From Sedimentitalea xiamensis (GTDB lineage Bacteria; Pseudomonadota; Alphaproteobacteria; Rhodobacterales; Rhodobacteraceae), in NCBI RefSeq assembly GCF_030164465.1, contig NZ_JASNJE010000011.1, positions 51,003 through 115,002 on the forward strand: a DNA stretch of 64,000 nt. Direction: 5' to 3'. The notes beneath the pieces are model-generated. The model did not search any database and was not told the DNA's origin. It was given only the letters and a program-made list of their open reading frames with translations. Made by a program: the position numbers and the translations under genes. Position 1 is the stretch's first letter, and each line of letters begins with the position of its first letter. Of the stretch, positions 17,316 to 24,901 are shown piece after piece.

Positions 17316-17729
17316 TCACGCTTCAATCGGGCGATAGACACAATCCGCCAGAGAACTGCGGTTGAGATCCGCAAGGAAGGCGGCTTCGGCGTCGGCCAGC
17401 CGCGCTTTCAGACGGCAGTGCGGCGTCAGGGTGCATGCGACGCCGCCAGGCAGGAAACACTCGACCAGCGCCTGATCTGCCTCGAGATAGGCAACGACAT
17501 CGCCCAACCGAATGTCCTCGGGGCGCCGCGCGAGCATCGCACCGCCGCCGCCGCCGCGGCGAGTATCCAGATAGCCGATGGCCGACAGCGACGAGATCAC
17601 CTTGGCCAAGTGATTGCGCGACACACGGAACTCTTCGGCCAATTCCGCCGTGGTGAATGGCTGGTCGGGCGAACCCGCCATCCGCATGAGGACACGCAGC
17701 CCGAAATCGGTGAAGGACGTAAGGCGCAA
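17316..17729 (-). CDS. nsrR: Rrf2-family regulator, NsrR-like
   Basis: A 137-residue winged-helix regulator beginning MRLTSFTDFGLRVLMRMA, the canonical NsrR N-terminus, with a recognition region AEEFRVSRNHLAKVISSL. Three cysteines, Cys91, Cys99 and Cys105 (ECFLPGGVACTLTPHC), match the iron-sulphur ligand cluster of NsrR, an NO sensor. I start at TTG 17729 because GGAG lies seven bases upstream and the homologous N-terminus begins there. An in-frame ATG at 17765 would put coding sequence over a palindrome. It is divergent from a hemerythrin-protein gene, consistent with control of NO-detoxification genes. Confidence 0.85.
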   Translation of the reverse strand: MRLTSFTDFGLRVLMRMAGSPDQPFTTAELAEEFRVSRNHLAKVISSLSAIGYLDTRRGGGGGAMLARRPEDIRLGDVVAYLEADQALVECFLPGGVACTLTPHCRLKARLADAEAAFLADLNRSSLADCVYRPIEA

Positions 17730-17756
17730 AAGGTAACTCCATGATTTGGTATTTAC

Positions 17757-17779
17757 AATGCGCATTACACAAGTGTAAT
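17757..17779. promoter_or_regulatory. Two overlapping palindromes in the nsrR/hemerythrin divergent promoter
   Basis: AATGCGCATT (17757-17766) is a perfect 10-bp palindrome. ATTACACAAGTGTAAT (17764-17779) is a perfect inverted repeat with two central bases, and the two overlap by three bases. The first resembles the ATGCAT core of NsrR sites in other bacteria. Together they are likely the operator for autoregulation and for the divergent gene. Confidence 0.6.
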
Positions 17780-17835
17780 CCGTAAATCAAATGCCAATTG
17801 ACTCGAAAGAATCCTCAATCTCCGGGAGCTTTGCC

Positions 17836-18315
17836 ATGACAGCCACCACCGCCGAAGCCCCGACAGAAACGGACGCTTTGATCGATCATATCCTGTCGCG
17901 CTACCACCAGACCCACCGTTCCGAGCTGCCCGGCCTGATCGAACTCGCCGAAAGAGTCGGCACGGTGCATGCCGGGGATCCGCAGTCGCCGAAAGGTCTG
18001 GCGGAAGCCTTGACCGCCCTCGGCCGCGAAATGGAGGAACACATGGCGAAGGAAGAGATGATCCTTTTCCCGGCGATGCGCGCGGGCGGGAGACCAGGCA
18101 TCGAGCATCCCCTCGCAGTCATGCGCGCCGACCATGACGATCACGCCGAAGGCATAGAGCAGATCCGCGAAATGACCGACAACCTGACGCCTCCCGATCA
18201 CGCCTGCGGGTCCTGGCGCGCGCTCTATGCCGGAACGGATAAGTTCCTCGATGATCTGACCGCGCATGTCGCGCTGGAAAACGACGTGCTTTTCCCGCGC
18301 TTCGAACAGGGCTGA
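17836..18315 (+). CDS. Hemerythrin HHE-domain protein, copy 1
   Basis: A 159-residue all-helical protein with the His/Glu pattern of di-iron hemerythrin-like domains: YHQTHRSELPGL, EEHMAKEEMILFP, EHPLAVMRADHDDHAE and HVALENDVLFPRF. It corresponds to the C-terminal domain of YtfE/ScdA/DnrN proteins, which repair nitrosatively damaged iron centres; the N-terminal ScdA domain is absent. I start at ATG 17836, which has GGGAG eight bases upstream; an in-frame ATG at 17791 has no SD. It is the first gene of a run of HHE-DUF2478-HHE, divergent from the NsrR-like gene. Confidence 0.88.
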   Translation: MTATTAEAPTETDALIDHILSRYHQTHRSELPGLIELAERVGTVHAGDPQSPKGLAEALTALGREMEEHMAKEEMILFPAMRAGGRPGIEHPLAVMRADHDDHAEGIEQIREMTDNLTPPDHACGSWRALYAGTDKFLDDLTAHVALENDVLFPRFEQG

Positions 18316-18330
18316 GGAAAGGCAAAGGTC

Positions 18331-18864
18331 ATGCGTCTTGCGACGGTTTCGGCGGAGGAGCGTGGGGAAACCGACCGCCTATTGGAGGCCGTGGTCGCGC
18401 AATTGCGCAAAGACGGTTTCAAGGTTCTCGGCGCTCTTAAGGCCACCGGACAGGATGGGGCAAACATCCACTGCAACAGCGATTTGTGGTTGTTGCCGGA
18501 TGGGCCGGTGGTTCGGATCATGCAGGATCTGGGCACCGGATCGAGCGCCTGCCGGATGGACGCCGCTGCGCTTGAGGATGGCGTCGGCCTTTCTGCCGCA
18601 CGCCTGGCCGCGGAGGGGGCCGATCTGATCGTGCTGAACAAGTTTGGCCTGAGCGAGGCCGAAGGGCGCGGGTTCCGCACCCTGATCGCCGAGGCGCTTG
18701 GCCGAGGGGTGCCGGTTCTGACGGGGTTGACCGACACCCACCGCTGCGCCTTCGAACGTTTTGCCGATGGGATGGAAACGGCGCTGCCGCCCGAAGAGGC
18801 GGCAATCCTCAACTGGTGCCGAACGGCCGTCCGGCCGCACCCCACCATTTTCGAAGAGGTGTGA
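18331..18864 (+). CDS. DUF2478 family protein
   Basis: A 177-residue protein with the family-typical segments GANIHCNSDLWLLPDG, LGTGSSACRMDAAALE and ADLIVLNKFGLSEAEGRGF. The alternating strands and helices and the 'NKFG' stretch suggest a nucleotide-binding-like fold, though I see no Walker A motif. The function is unknown. Members are often described near molybdate-transport or anaerobic-respiration genes, and modABC is only 4 kb away here. An AGGAAAGG-type SD precedes the ATG. It is separated by 15 bp from the first HHE gene and abuts the second (TGA then ATG), so all three are one unit. Confidence 0.85.
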   Translation: MRLATVSAEERGETDRLLEAVVAQLRKDGFKVLGALKATGQDGANIHCNSDLWLLPDGPVVRIMQDLGTGSSACRMDAAALEDGVGLSAARLAAEGADLIVLNKFGLSEAEGRGFRTLIAEALGRGVPVLTGLTDTHRCAFERFADGMETALPPEEAAILNWCRTAVRPHPTIFEEV

Positions 18865-19371
18865 ATGCTGTTCACAGATACCGAAATGCCGACGCCGGCG
18901 CTGATGACCTACATCCGGGAGCGTTTCCTCAAGGCCCACAGGCAGGAACTGCCGGAACTCGTCAGGCTGGCCCGCAAGGTGGAAACCCGACACGCAGACG
19001 ACGTCGATGCACCGCACGGCCTTACGCAGGCACTGCAAGCCGTCACCCGGCGTCTCGAGGCACATATTCATCAGGAGGAAGCGGTTGTCTTTCCCGCGTT
19101 GAAAGAGGGGAATTTCGGGCAGGTGCAAGATGCATTCGCCCGCTTGCGCCATGACCACGCGGACCACGAGACCGCGCTGAACCGGATCGCGGCCATTACG
19201 CACGGATTCCGTCTGCCGCCCGACGCCTGCGGATCCTGGCGCAGGCTCTATGCCGGGCTCGGCAAACTGGCGGAAGATCTCGACGAACACAGATACCTCG
19301 AGAACGAGGTGCTCTTTCCGCGGTTCGAAACGGAAATGCAATCGCCCGGACATGAAACGGTTCGGCGATGA
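18865..19371 (+). CDS. Hemerythrin HHE-domain protein, copy 2
   Basis: A 168-residue paralogue of the protein at 17836-18315. The metal-ligand helices are FLKAHRQELPELVRLA, LEAHIHQEEAVVFPALK, LRHDHADHETALN and LDEHRYLENEVLFPRFE. Both copies share DACGSWRxLYAG between helices 3 and 4 (HACGSWRALYAG in copy 1), so they probably arose by duplication around the DUF2478 gene. Its ATG follows the DUF2478 stop directly. It probably acts in iron/NO homeostasis in the cytoplasm; the partner that gives each copy its own job is not evident. Confidence 0.88.
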   Translation: MLFTDTEMPTPALMTYIRERFLKAHRQELPELVRLARKVETRHADDVDAPHGLTQALQAVTRRLEAHIHQEEAVVFPALKEGNFGQVQDAFARLRHDHADHETALNRIAAITHGFRLPPDACGSWRRLYAGLGKLAEDLDEHRYLENEVLFPRFETEMQSPGHETVRR

Positions 19372-19450
19372 CCCACTCAATCCCTTCTGTCATACCGCCC
19401 AGGCCGTCCGGACCCGGATCTGCCGCGCGTGCAATTCGAATGCCTAAGTC

Positions 19451-19957
19451 ATGAGCGCAAGCCCCGATACATTCTTCCGCGCCACCGGCCCGGCTATGCC
19501 CGTCCTCGCCCGGCTGTCCTGCTTGATCGTGCAACCGGTCCTGAACCGCGTGGTCCGGCGTATCGCAAGGCAGCATCCGTCACTCTTCGCGCGGCTCGGG
19601 CCACATCAGGGGACCGATTTCGTGATCGATCCGGTGGAACTGCCATTTGCCCTGCACCTGCGGCCAGATCCGCAAGCGCTGCTCTTCCGGGCTGTCCCGC
19701 GCGATGCGGCACCCGAGGCCGGCGCCACAATCCGGGGGAAGTTCATGTTGCTTCTGGAGTTGATCGACTCCGAAGAGGATGGCGATGCCGCGTTCTTTTC
19801 CCGCGACCTGGAGGTAACGGGCGATACCGAAGCCGTGGTGCGGCTTCGCAATGCGCTCGACGATGTCGATGGGTCCATTGCCGAGGAAACCGCCGAGATG
19901 TTCGGCCCCGCCGGCCGCGCCATTCTGGCAAGGCTGCGACGCGCCTATCCAACGTGA
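19451..19957 (+). CDS. ubiT: UbiT, SCP2-domain factor of O2-independent ubiquinone synthesis
   Basis: A 168-residue protein with an SCP2 sterol-carrier-like lipid-binding domain (VIDPVELPFALHLRPDPQAL, FRAVPRDAAPEAGATIRGKF, LLLELIDSEEDGDAAFFSRDLEVTGDTE in short segments). In the known UbiT-UbiU-UbiV system UbiT binds isoprenoid quinone intermediates. The assignment rests on the domain plus the immediate ubiU-ubiV neighbours (19 bp to ubiU). The ATG at 19451 lacks a strong SD. It is 79 bp after the second HHE gene, so it may be on the same transcript as the nitrosative-stress genes. Confidence 0.88.
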   Translation: MSASPDTFFRATGPAMPVLARLSCLIVQPVLNRVVRRIARQHPSLFARLGPHQGTDFVIDPVELPFALHLRPDPQALLFRAVPRDAAPEAGATIRGKFMLLLELIDSEEDGDAAFFSRDLEVTGDTEAVVRLRNALDDVDGSIAEETAEMFGPAGRAILARLRRAYPT

Positions 19958-19976
19958 AGAAAGGATATCCCGCCCC

Positions 19977-20975
19977 ATGAGCCTAGCCGAACTGATCTGC
20001 CCGGCCGGTACGCCGGCCGCCCTGCGCACCGCCGTCGATGCCGGCGCCGATGCGGTTTATTGCGGCTTTCAGGATGCCACCAATGCGCGCAATTTTCCCG
20101 GCCTGAACTTCACCCCCGACGAACTGGCCGCCTCGGTCGTCTATGCGCATGAAAGGGGCGCCAAGGTGTTGCTGGCGCTGAACACCTACCCGCCTGCGGG
20201 CAAGGTCGATCTGTGGCGGCAGGCCGCCGATACCGGCGCGCGGCTTGGGGTGGATGCCTTCATCGTCGCGGATATGGGCGTGGCCGACTACATCGCGCGT
20301 TCCCATCCGGGATCTCGCCTGCACCTGTCGGTTCAGGCCGCTGCTTCCAGTCCCGAAGCGATCCGGTATTATTGCGAGAATTTCGGTGTGAAGCGCGTTG
20401 TGCTGCCGCGCATCCTGACGATCCCCGAGATCCGCGAGATCCGCAAGGAAATCCCCTGCGAGATCGAGACTTTCATTTTCGGCAATCATGGATTGATGGT
20501 CGAGGGCCGATGCAGCCTGACCAACTACCTGACCGGGCAATCGACCAACATGGACGGGGTGTGCTCTCCGGCCTCGGACGTGGAATACAAACGCCACGAG
20601 GACGGATCGATGTCCTCGCAACTCGCCGGTTTCACCATCGACTGCTTCGGGTCCGACGAAAAGGCAGGCTACCCGACGATCTGCAAGGGCCGCTACACGG
20701 CATCGCACCGGCCCGAGGGCTATTATGCCTTCGAGGAGCCGATCAGCCTGAACCTCTCCCGGCTGCTCCCCGACCTGATCGACGCCGGAGTGCATGCGTT
20801 CAAGATCGAAGGGCGCCAGCGGTCCAAGAGCTATGTCCGCGGCGTGGTTTCGACCTTCCGGCAGGCCGTGGACGACATTCGCGCGGGACGCGCGGCGAAT
20901 ATCGCCGACCTGGTTGCCCTTACCGAGGGGCAGAAACAGACCCAGGGCGCGTTCGAGACAAAGAAATGGCGGTGA
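19977..20975 (+). CDS. ubiU: UbiU, U32-family hydroxylation subunit (one Fe-S cysteine missing)
   Basis: A 332-residue U32 protein closely resembling E. coli UbiU/YhbU (MELLCPAG-type start, here AELICPAG; TNARNFPGLNFT; EGRCSLTNYLTGQS; GVCSPA; GYPTICKGRY; KIEGRQRSKSYV). With UbiV it forms a [4Fe-4S] heterodimer that hydroxylates ubiquinone precursors without O2. Three expected cluster cysteines are present (Cys179, Cys196, Cys236). The fourth, in the SLCIMSEGRC stretch of E. coli, is replaced: here it reads GNHGLMVEGRC, with Gly172. His171 or Cys161 could substitute as ligand. The gene ends five bases before the ubiV start used here. Confidence 0.92.
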   Translation: MSLAELICPAGTPAALRTAVDAGADAVYCGFQDATNARNFPGLNFTPDELAASVVYAHERGAKVLLALNTYPPAGKVDLWRQAADTGARLGVDAFIVADMGVADYIARSHPGSRLHLSVQAAASSPEAIRYYCENFGVKRVVLPRILTIPEIREIRKEIPCEIETFIFGNHGLMVEGRCSLTNYLTGQSTNMDGVCSPASDVEYKRHEDGSMSSQLAGFTIDCFGSDEKAGYPTICKGRYTASHRPEGYYAFEEPISLNLSRLLPDLIDAGVHAFKIEGRQRSKSYVRGVVSTFRQAVDDIRAGRAANIADLVALTEGQKQTQGAFETKKWR

Positions 20976-20980
20976 GCGAC

Positions 20981-21892
20981 ATGACGAAACTGACCCTTGG
21001 CCCCATCGCCTATCACTGGTCCGCCGAAACGCGGCGGGACTTCTACGCCCGTATCGCCGACGAAGCGCCGGTCGACGAAGTCTATCTGGGCGAGGTGATC
21101 TGCTCCAAGCGTGCGCCCTTCCACGAGGGCGATCTGCCCGCCACGATCGAGCGGCTGGAGCGCGGCGGCAAGACGGTGATCCTGTCGTCTCTGGCCGAGG
21201 TCATGTTGAAACGCGAACGCAAGGCGACCGCCGATCTCGCCAGCATGGATAGCCCGGAAATCGAGATCAACAATGCCGCGGGCCTGTTCGCGCGGGGGAA
21301 ACGCCCGCACCGCATCGGCCCCTTCATGAACGCGTATAACGAGGCGACAATCGCCTGGATGGCCGCTCAGGGCGCGACACATGTCTGTTTGCCTGCCGAA
21401 ATGCCGGGTCCGGCGATTGCCGTGGCCGCGGCGGCGGCGCGCGACCTTGGGTTGGGGGTGGAAGTCCAGGTATTCGGCCGTGTTTCGCTCGCGGTGTCAG
21501 CACGGTGCTACCACGCGCGCGCCCATGGCCGGACCAAGGACAACTGCCAGTTCGTCTGCGAGGAAGATGCCGACGGCATGCCATTGCGCACCACCGACGA
21601 CCGCCCGATCCTTCGCGTGAATGGCATTCAGACCCAGTCGGAAAGCTACATGGACCTGATGCCTGAAGCCGGACAAATGATCGCTTGCGGCATCACCCAT
21701 CTGCGGCTGATGCCGCAAGCGATTGATATGGTGGCGGTGGCCACCGTCTTCCGGGATGCTCTGGATAGCACCCGTGGCTTGGACGCGGCGGAAGCCGCGC
21801 TGCGCGAACTTTGCGGCGGGACTTCGTTTTCCAACGGGTTCTATCACGGTCAGGCAGGGTATCGGCGCATAGCCGCAGCCGCGGCGGTCTGA
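20981..21892 (+). CDS. ubiV: UbiV, U32-family partner of UbiU
   Basis: A 303-residue U32 protein (LTLGPIAYHWSAET at the N-terminus, then VDEVYLGEVICSKR, FMNAYNEAT, VFGRVSLAVSARCYHAR, KDNCQFVCEEDADG). All four UbiV cluster cysteines are present: Cys41, Cys176, Cys189 and Cys193. It partners UbiU in anaerobic ubiquinone hydroxylation. I use ATG 20981, with GGTGAG upstream; an in-frame ATG at 20966 would overlap the end of ubiU. The gene is the last of the block before a decayed IS5 fragment. Confidence 0.93.
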   Translation: MTKLTLGPIAYHWSAETRRDFYARIADEAPVDEVYLGEVICSKRAPFHEGDLPATIERLERGGKTVILSSLAEVMLKRERKATADLASMDSPEIEINNAAGLFARGKRPHRIGPFMNAYNEATIAWMAAQGATHVCLPAEMPGPAIAVAAAAARDLGLGVEVQVFGRVSLAVSARCYHARAHGRTKDNCQFVCEEDADGMPLRTTDDRPILRVNGIQTQSESYMDLMPEAGQMIACGITHLRLMPQAIDMVAVATVFRDALDSTRGLDAAEAALRELCGGTSFSNGFYHGQAGYRRIAAAAAV

Positions 21893-21994
21893 TCGGGGAA
21901 GGGCCGGTCACAGGACGTATCGGGCCGCTGCGCTTTCCCAACCGGCTGCGTCGGGATGTGCCTCCTGCCGCCAGGCGTGGGATGGGCGGCAAGC

Positions 21995-22324
21995 CGGTCG
22001 CTCACTGCGGCCTTGTCCGAGGCCCGCCCCGGTGAGAACCTGATCGCCGCCGGCAGGCCACGGCGATCGGCCAATGCATTGATCCTGGCGCGCAATCCGC
22101 CGCGAAAAGGGCCGAAGGCGTGATCTTCGCCCCCTTTTCCCGAGGCGGCATGCCGATGGGCGCGGAAAAAGGAACTGCCAATGGATTGCATGCTTTGCGG
22201 CGATTTTTCTGCAAGCGTTTCAAAGGCCCGCACCTCAAGACACGCCTCTGGACCACTCGCGCCACTCCCCCGGCTTGCCGGGAAGAAGGGGCCGGATCAA
22301 GCCCCGTTCGAAATCCGCCAGATT
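21995..22324 (-). pseudogene. Decayed IS5-type transposase
   Basis: On the minus strand, NLADFERGLIRPLLPGKPGE matches the N-terminus of IS5-group transposases. A frameshift and internal deletion follow, and then EVRAFETLAE, SFFRAHRHAASGKGGEDHA and RGGLRARINAL match the region around the first catalytic Asp. That Asp is lost (MQSIGSS where intact enzymes have a D-S-T), so the element is inactive. No terminal repeats are recognisable. It fills most of the 519-bp gap between ubiV and the next gene. The remainder shows nothing else. Confidence 0.75.
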
Positions 22325-22411
22325 GAAACGCCACGGCTGACCTGCACCGTCGGAAATGAAACGCAAGCGTCAACACCTGAGAAACCCGTTCACGGGTTTA
22401 CAGCCGAGGGA

Positions 22412-22630
22412 TCAGCCCAGGATCACGCCGACGACCACGAGCATCAGTCCGATCACGGACAGGAACAATGCGCCCATGTTCACGGGCAGGACCGATTGCA
22501 GGATGGCGCGCATCTGGTCGTCGGCAAGCTTGGCGCGCCGCGCCCTGGCGACGCGCAGAATGCACCAGACCAGGCCGCAAAGTCCCACCAGAGACAGGGC
22601 CGCGCCGGCCCAGATCATGATTTCATACAT
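22412..22630 (-). CDS. Small two-helix membrane protein
   Basis: A 72-residue protein with two hydrophobic segments (about residues 5-24 and 49-71, LFLSVIGLMLVVVGVILG) separated by a basic loop, VARARRAKLADDQM. A GGAG eight bases before the ATG supports the start. The hairpin-like topology with both termini on the same side is inferred. I do not recognise a named family, though the sequence looks like a conserved small protein rather than noise. It stands alone between the IS remnant and the divergent gapR. Confidence 0.75.
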   Translation of the reverse strand: MYEIMIWAGAALSLVGLCGLVWCILRVARARRAKLADDQMRAILQSVLPVNMGALFLSVIGLMLVVVGVILG

Positions 22631-22801
22631 AGGGAACTCCGGGTTGGTATCTGTGCGTTGCGCCTAGCGGATGATCCCGCATGAGGCAACCGGGATGTCG
22701 GGCCGGCCGCGTTCACCGGATGGGGTTCCGTCTTGCGGACCGGCCGCTGCGGGCGTATCCGGCAGGTTCCACGCCACGCAAGACTCACGGAGAGCCCGGA
22801 C

Positions 22802-23062
22802 ATGAGCGATACGAACACGGACACCAGTTACCGAGTGACAGCGACCGAACTGCGACAGTTCATCGAACGGGTCGAACGCCTTGAAGCCGAGAAAAAGGAC
22901 ATCGCCGATCAGCAGAAAGAGGTCATGGCCGAAGCCAAGGCCCGCGGCTATGACACCAAGGTGATGCGCAAGGTGATCGCGTTGCGCAAGCGCGACAAGG
23001 ACGACATCGCCGAGGAAGAGGCGATTCTCGAGATGTACAAGGAAGCGCTGGGGATGAACTGA
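22802..23062 (+). CDS. gapR: GapR-family (DUF2312) nucleoid-associated protein
   Basis: An 86-residue coiled-coil protein (RQFIERVERLEAEKKDI, then AEAKARGYDTKVMRKVIALRK and IAEEEAILEMYKEAL) that matches the DUF2312/GapR family almost end to end. In Caulobacter GapR encircles overtwisted DNA and helps topoisomerases during replication. GGAG sits eight bases before the ATG at 22802. It is transcribed alone and converges on modC; a GC hairpin-like sequence lies in the 58-bp gap. Confidence 0.94.
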   Translation: MSDTNTDTSYRVTATELRQFIERVERLEAEKKDIADQQKEVMAEAKARGYDTKVMRKVIALRKRDKDDIAEEEAILEMYKEALGMN

Positions 23063-23120
23063 ATCCCGCCGGGATCAAAGCGGGAACCGGACCAGGCCGC
23101 CGGGGTGGCGGTCTCCCGCG

Positions 23121-24206
23121 TCACGCGGTCCCGACATCCGTTCTTGCAATCGAGACCGATTTCACCACCGCGTGGACATTCTCGTTTTCCTTCAGGACCA
23201 TGGCGTCCGCCGAACGCCGGGTGATCCGGGCGAGCAGGCGGTCCTCGCCCGATTGCATCTGCACGATCACGCCGGGTCCGTTGCCTTCGTGCAGGGCGAT
23301 GATGCGGACCGGCAGGATGTTCAGCGCCGACAGGCCGACAGGGGCATCGCGGGACAGGATGACGTCCTGCGCCAGGATGCGGACGCGCGTTGTCGTGCCC
23401 GGTGCGACGTCCATCCGTGGCAGGAACAGCCGGCCGCCGGAAATGTCGAGTTCGCTCAACCCGTCGGCGTGATGGGCCCTGACCTTCGCGGGCAGCACCG
23501 CGCCGGCCTCGCGCACCCCCAGCTGCCGGACCATGTCCGGGTCCGACAGGATCTGTTCCGCGCGTCCGGACCGGGCCACCCTGCCGGCTTCCAGGACGAC
23601 GACGGTCGTGGCGAGCCGGGCGACCTCGGCAACCGAATGGCTGACGTAGAGAACCGGGATATCCGTCTGATCGCGCAGGCGTTCCAGAAACGGCAGGATT
23701 TCGGCCTTGCGGGCGGAATCCAGCGCGGCGAGCGGTTCGTCCATCAACAGCATCCGGGGCCGCGACAGCAGCGCCCGTCCGATGGCGACCCGCTGCTTTT
23801 CGCCGCCGGACAGGGTGCCGGGCCGACGGTCGAGCAGGCCCGCGATGCCAAGCAGGTCGCAGACATCGGCCAGCGAAAGGCCGCCGGAGCCCGCCGCGAA
23901 CCTCTGGCCGAAGGTCAGGTTCTGGCGCACAGACAAGTGCGGGAAAAGCCGCCCGTCCTGAAACACATAGCCCAGGCGGCGCTTGTGAATCGGCAGGGAG
24001 ATGCCGGCCTCTGCGTCGAACAGGATCTCTCCGGACAGTTCGATATGTCCGCTTTCCGGTCGTAGCAGGCCGGCGACGGCGTTGATCACGGTGGTTTTCC
24101 CGGTTCCGGAGCGTCCGAACAGCGCGGTGATTCCGGTGGGCGCCTGAAAGGCGATGTACAGGTCCAGCGCGCCGAGACGATGGGTTATGTCGACCGAAAG
24201 GCTCAT
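23121..24206 (-). CDS. modC: Molybdate ABC transporter ATPase
   Basis: A 361-residue ATPase: Walker A GRSGTGKT at residues 31-38, Q-loop GYVFQDGRLFPHLSV, signature LSGGEKQR, Walker B MLLMDEP and switch His in YVSHS. The last 70 residues form a Mop/TOBE domain (SALNILPVRIIAL, SGEDRLLARITRRSADAM) typical of ModC and used for molybdate-dependent feedback. It overlaps modB by four bases (ATGA). Molybdate uptake would supply molybdoenzymes such as nitrate reductase, in keeping with the anaerobic genes nearby. Confidence 0.95.
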   Translation of the reverse strand: MSLSVDITHRLGALDLYIAFQAPTGITALFGRSGTGKTTVINAVAGLLRPESGHIELSGEILFDAEAGISLPIHKRRLGYVFQDGRLFPHLSVRQNLTFGQRFAAGSGGLSLADVCDLLGIAGLLDRRPGTLSGGEKQRVAIGRALLSRPRMLLMDEPLAALDSARKAEILPFLERLRDQTDIPVLYVSHSVAEVARLATTVVVLEAGRVARSGRAEQILSDPDMVRQLGVREAGAVLPAKVRAHHADGLSELDISGGRLFLPRMDVAPGTTTRVRILAQDVILSRDAPVGLSALNILPVRIIALHEGNGPGVIVQMQSGEDRLLARITRRSADAMVLKENENVHAVVKSVSIARTDVGTA

Positions 24207-24901
24207 GCGCCGGCCACCCGCCTTGCGGCCCGCCGCGCCAGAAGTTCGGACACCAGCAGGGCCGACATCGCCACCACGACGGACACCACCACGAGGCGCA
24301 GCGCCGAGGATTCGCCGCCGGGCACCTGCAGGAACGTGTAGATGGCCGATGGCAGGGTCTGGGTCTGTCCGGGGATGTTGGATACGAAGGTGATCGTCGC
24401 GCCGAACTCGCCCATCGCCTTGGCGAAGGCCAGGACCGCTCCGGCAATCAGTCCCGGCAGGATCAAGGGCAGCGTGACCGTCGCAAAGACCCAGAACCGC
24501 GATGCGCCAAGGGTCGCGGCGGCGTCTTCCAGCTTGGGGTCGACGGCTTCGATCGCCAGCCGAAGCGCGCGCACCAGCAACGGAAAGGCCATGATTGCCG
24601 CCGCCAGCGCGGCCCCGGTCCAGCGGAAGGCGAGCACCAGGCCGAACGCGTCTTCCAGCCAGGCCCCCAGCAGGCCCCGGCGGCCGAAGGTCAGCAGCAA
24701 CAGGTATCCGGTCACGACCGGCGGCAGGATCAGCGGCAGATGCACCAGCCCGTTCAGCAGTTGCTTGCCGCGAAACTGCCAGCGGGCGAGCGCATAGGCC
24801 ACGAGCACGCCCAGCGGCAGGCTGAGCAGGGTGGACCAGAACGAGACCCGCAGGGACAGGGCCAGCGCCTGCCACTCCGCCGGTTGCAGCCAGTCGGTCA
24901 C
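24203..24901 (-). CDS. modB: Molybdate ABC transporter permease
   Basis: A 232-residue permease with five to six helices and the ModB-type sequence LSLPLGVLVAYALARWQF, LPPVVTGYLLLL and the EAA-loop AAATLGASRFWVFATVTLPL. The length is close to E. coli ModB. I use GTG at 24901, which overlaps the modA stop as GTGA; a start further upstream would run into modA coding sequence. It transports molybdate delivered by ModA using ATP hydrolysed by ModC. Confidence 0.94.
   Translation of the reverse strand: MTDWLQPAEWQALALSLRVSFWSTLLSLPLGVLVAYALARWQFRGKQLLNGLVHLPLILPPVVTGYLLLLTFGRRGLLGAWLEDAFGLVLAFRWTGAALAAAIMAFPLLVRALRLAIEAVDPKLEDAAATLGASRFWVFATVTLPLILPGLIAGAVLAFAKAMGEFGATITFVSNIPGQTQTLPSAIYTFLQVPGGESSALRLVVVSVVVAMSALLVSELLARRAARRVAGA

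Noticed and set aside
16918..17319. Open frame across the gap between the racemase-like and NsrR-like genes
   Set aside because: No SD, no recognisable family and it overlaps the promoter region of the racemase-like gene; likely chance.
17765..17767. ATG at 17765 as the start of the NsrR-like gene
   Set aside because: It would add twelve residues before the canonical MRLTSFTDF start and overlap the palindromic operator; TTG 17729 has a proper SD.
23064..23115. GC-rich inverted repeat between gapR and modC as a terminator
   Set aside because: Arms are short and imperfect with no T-run in either direction; not strong enough to annotate.
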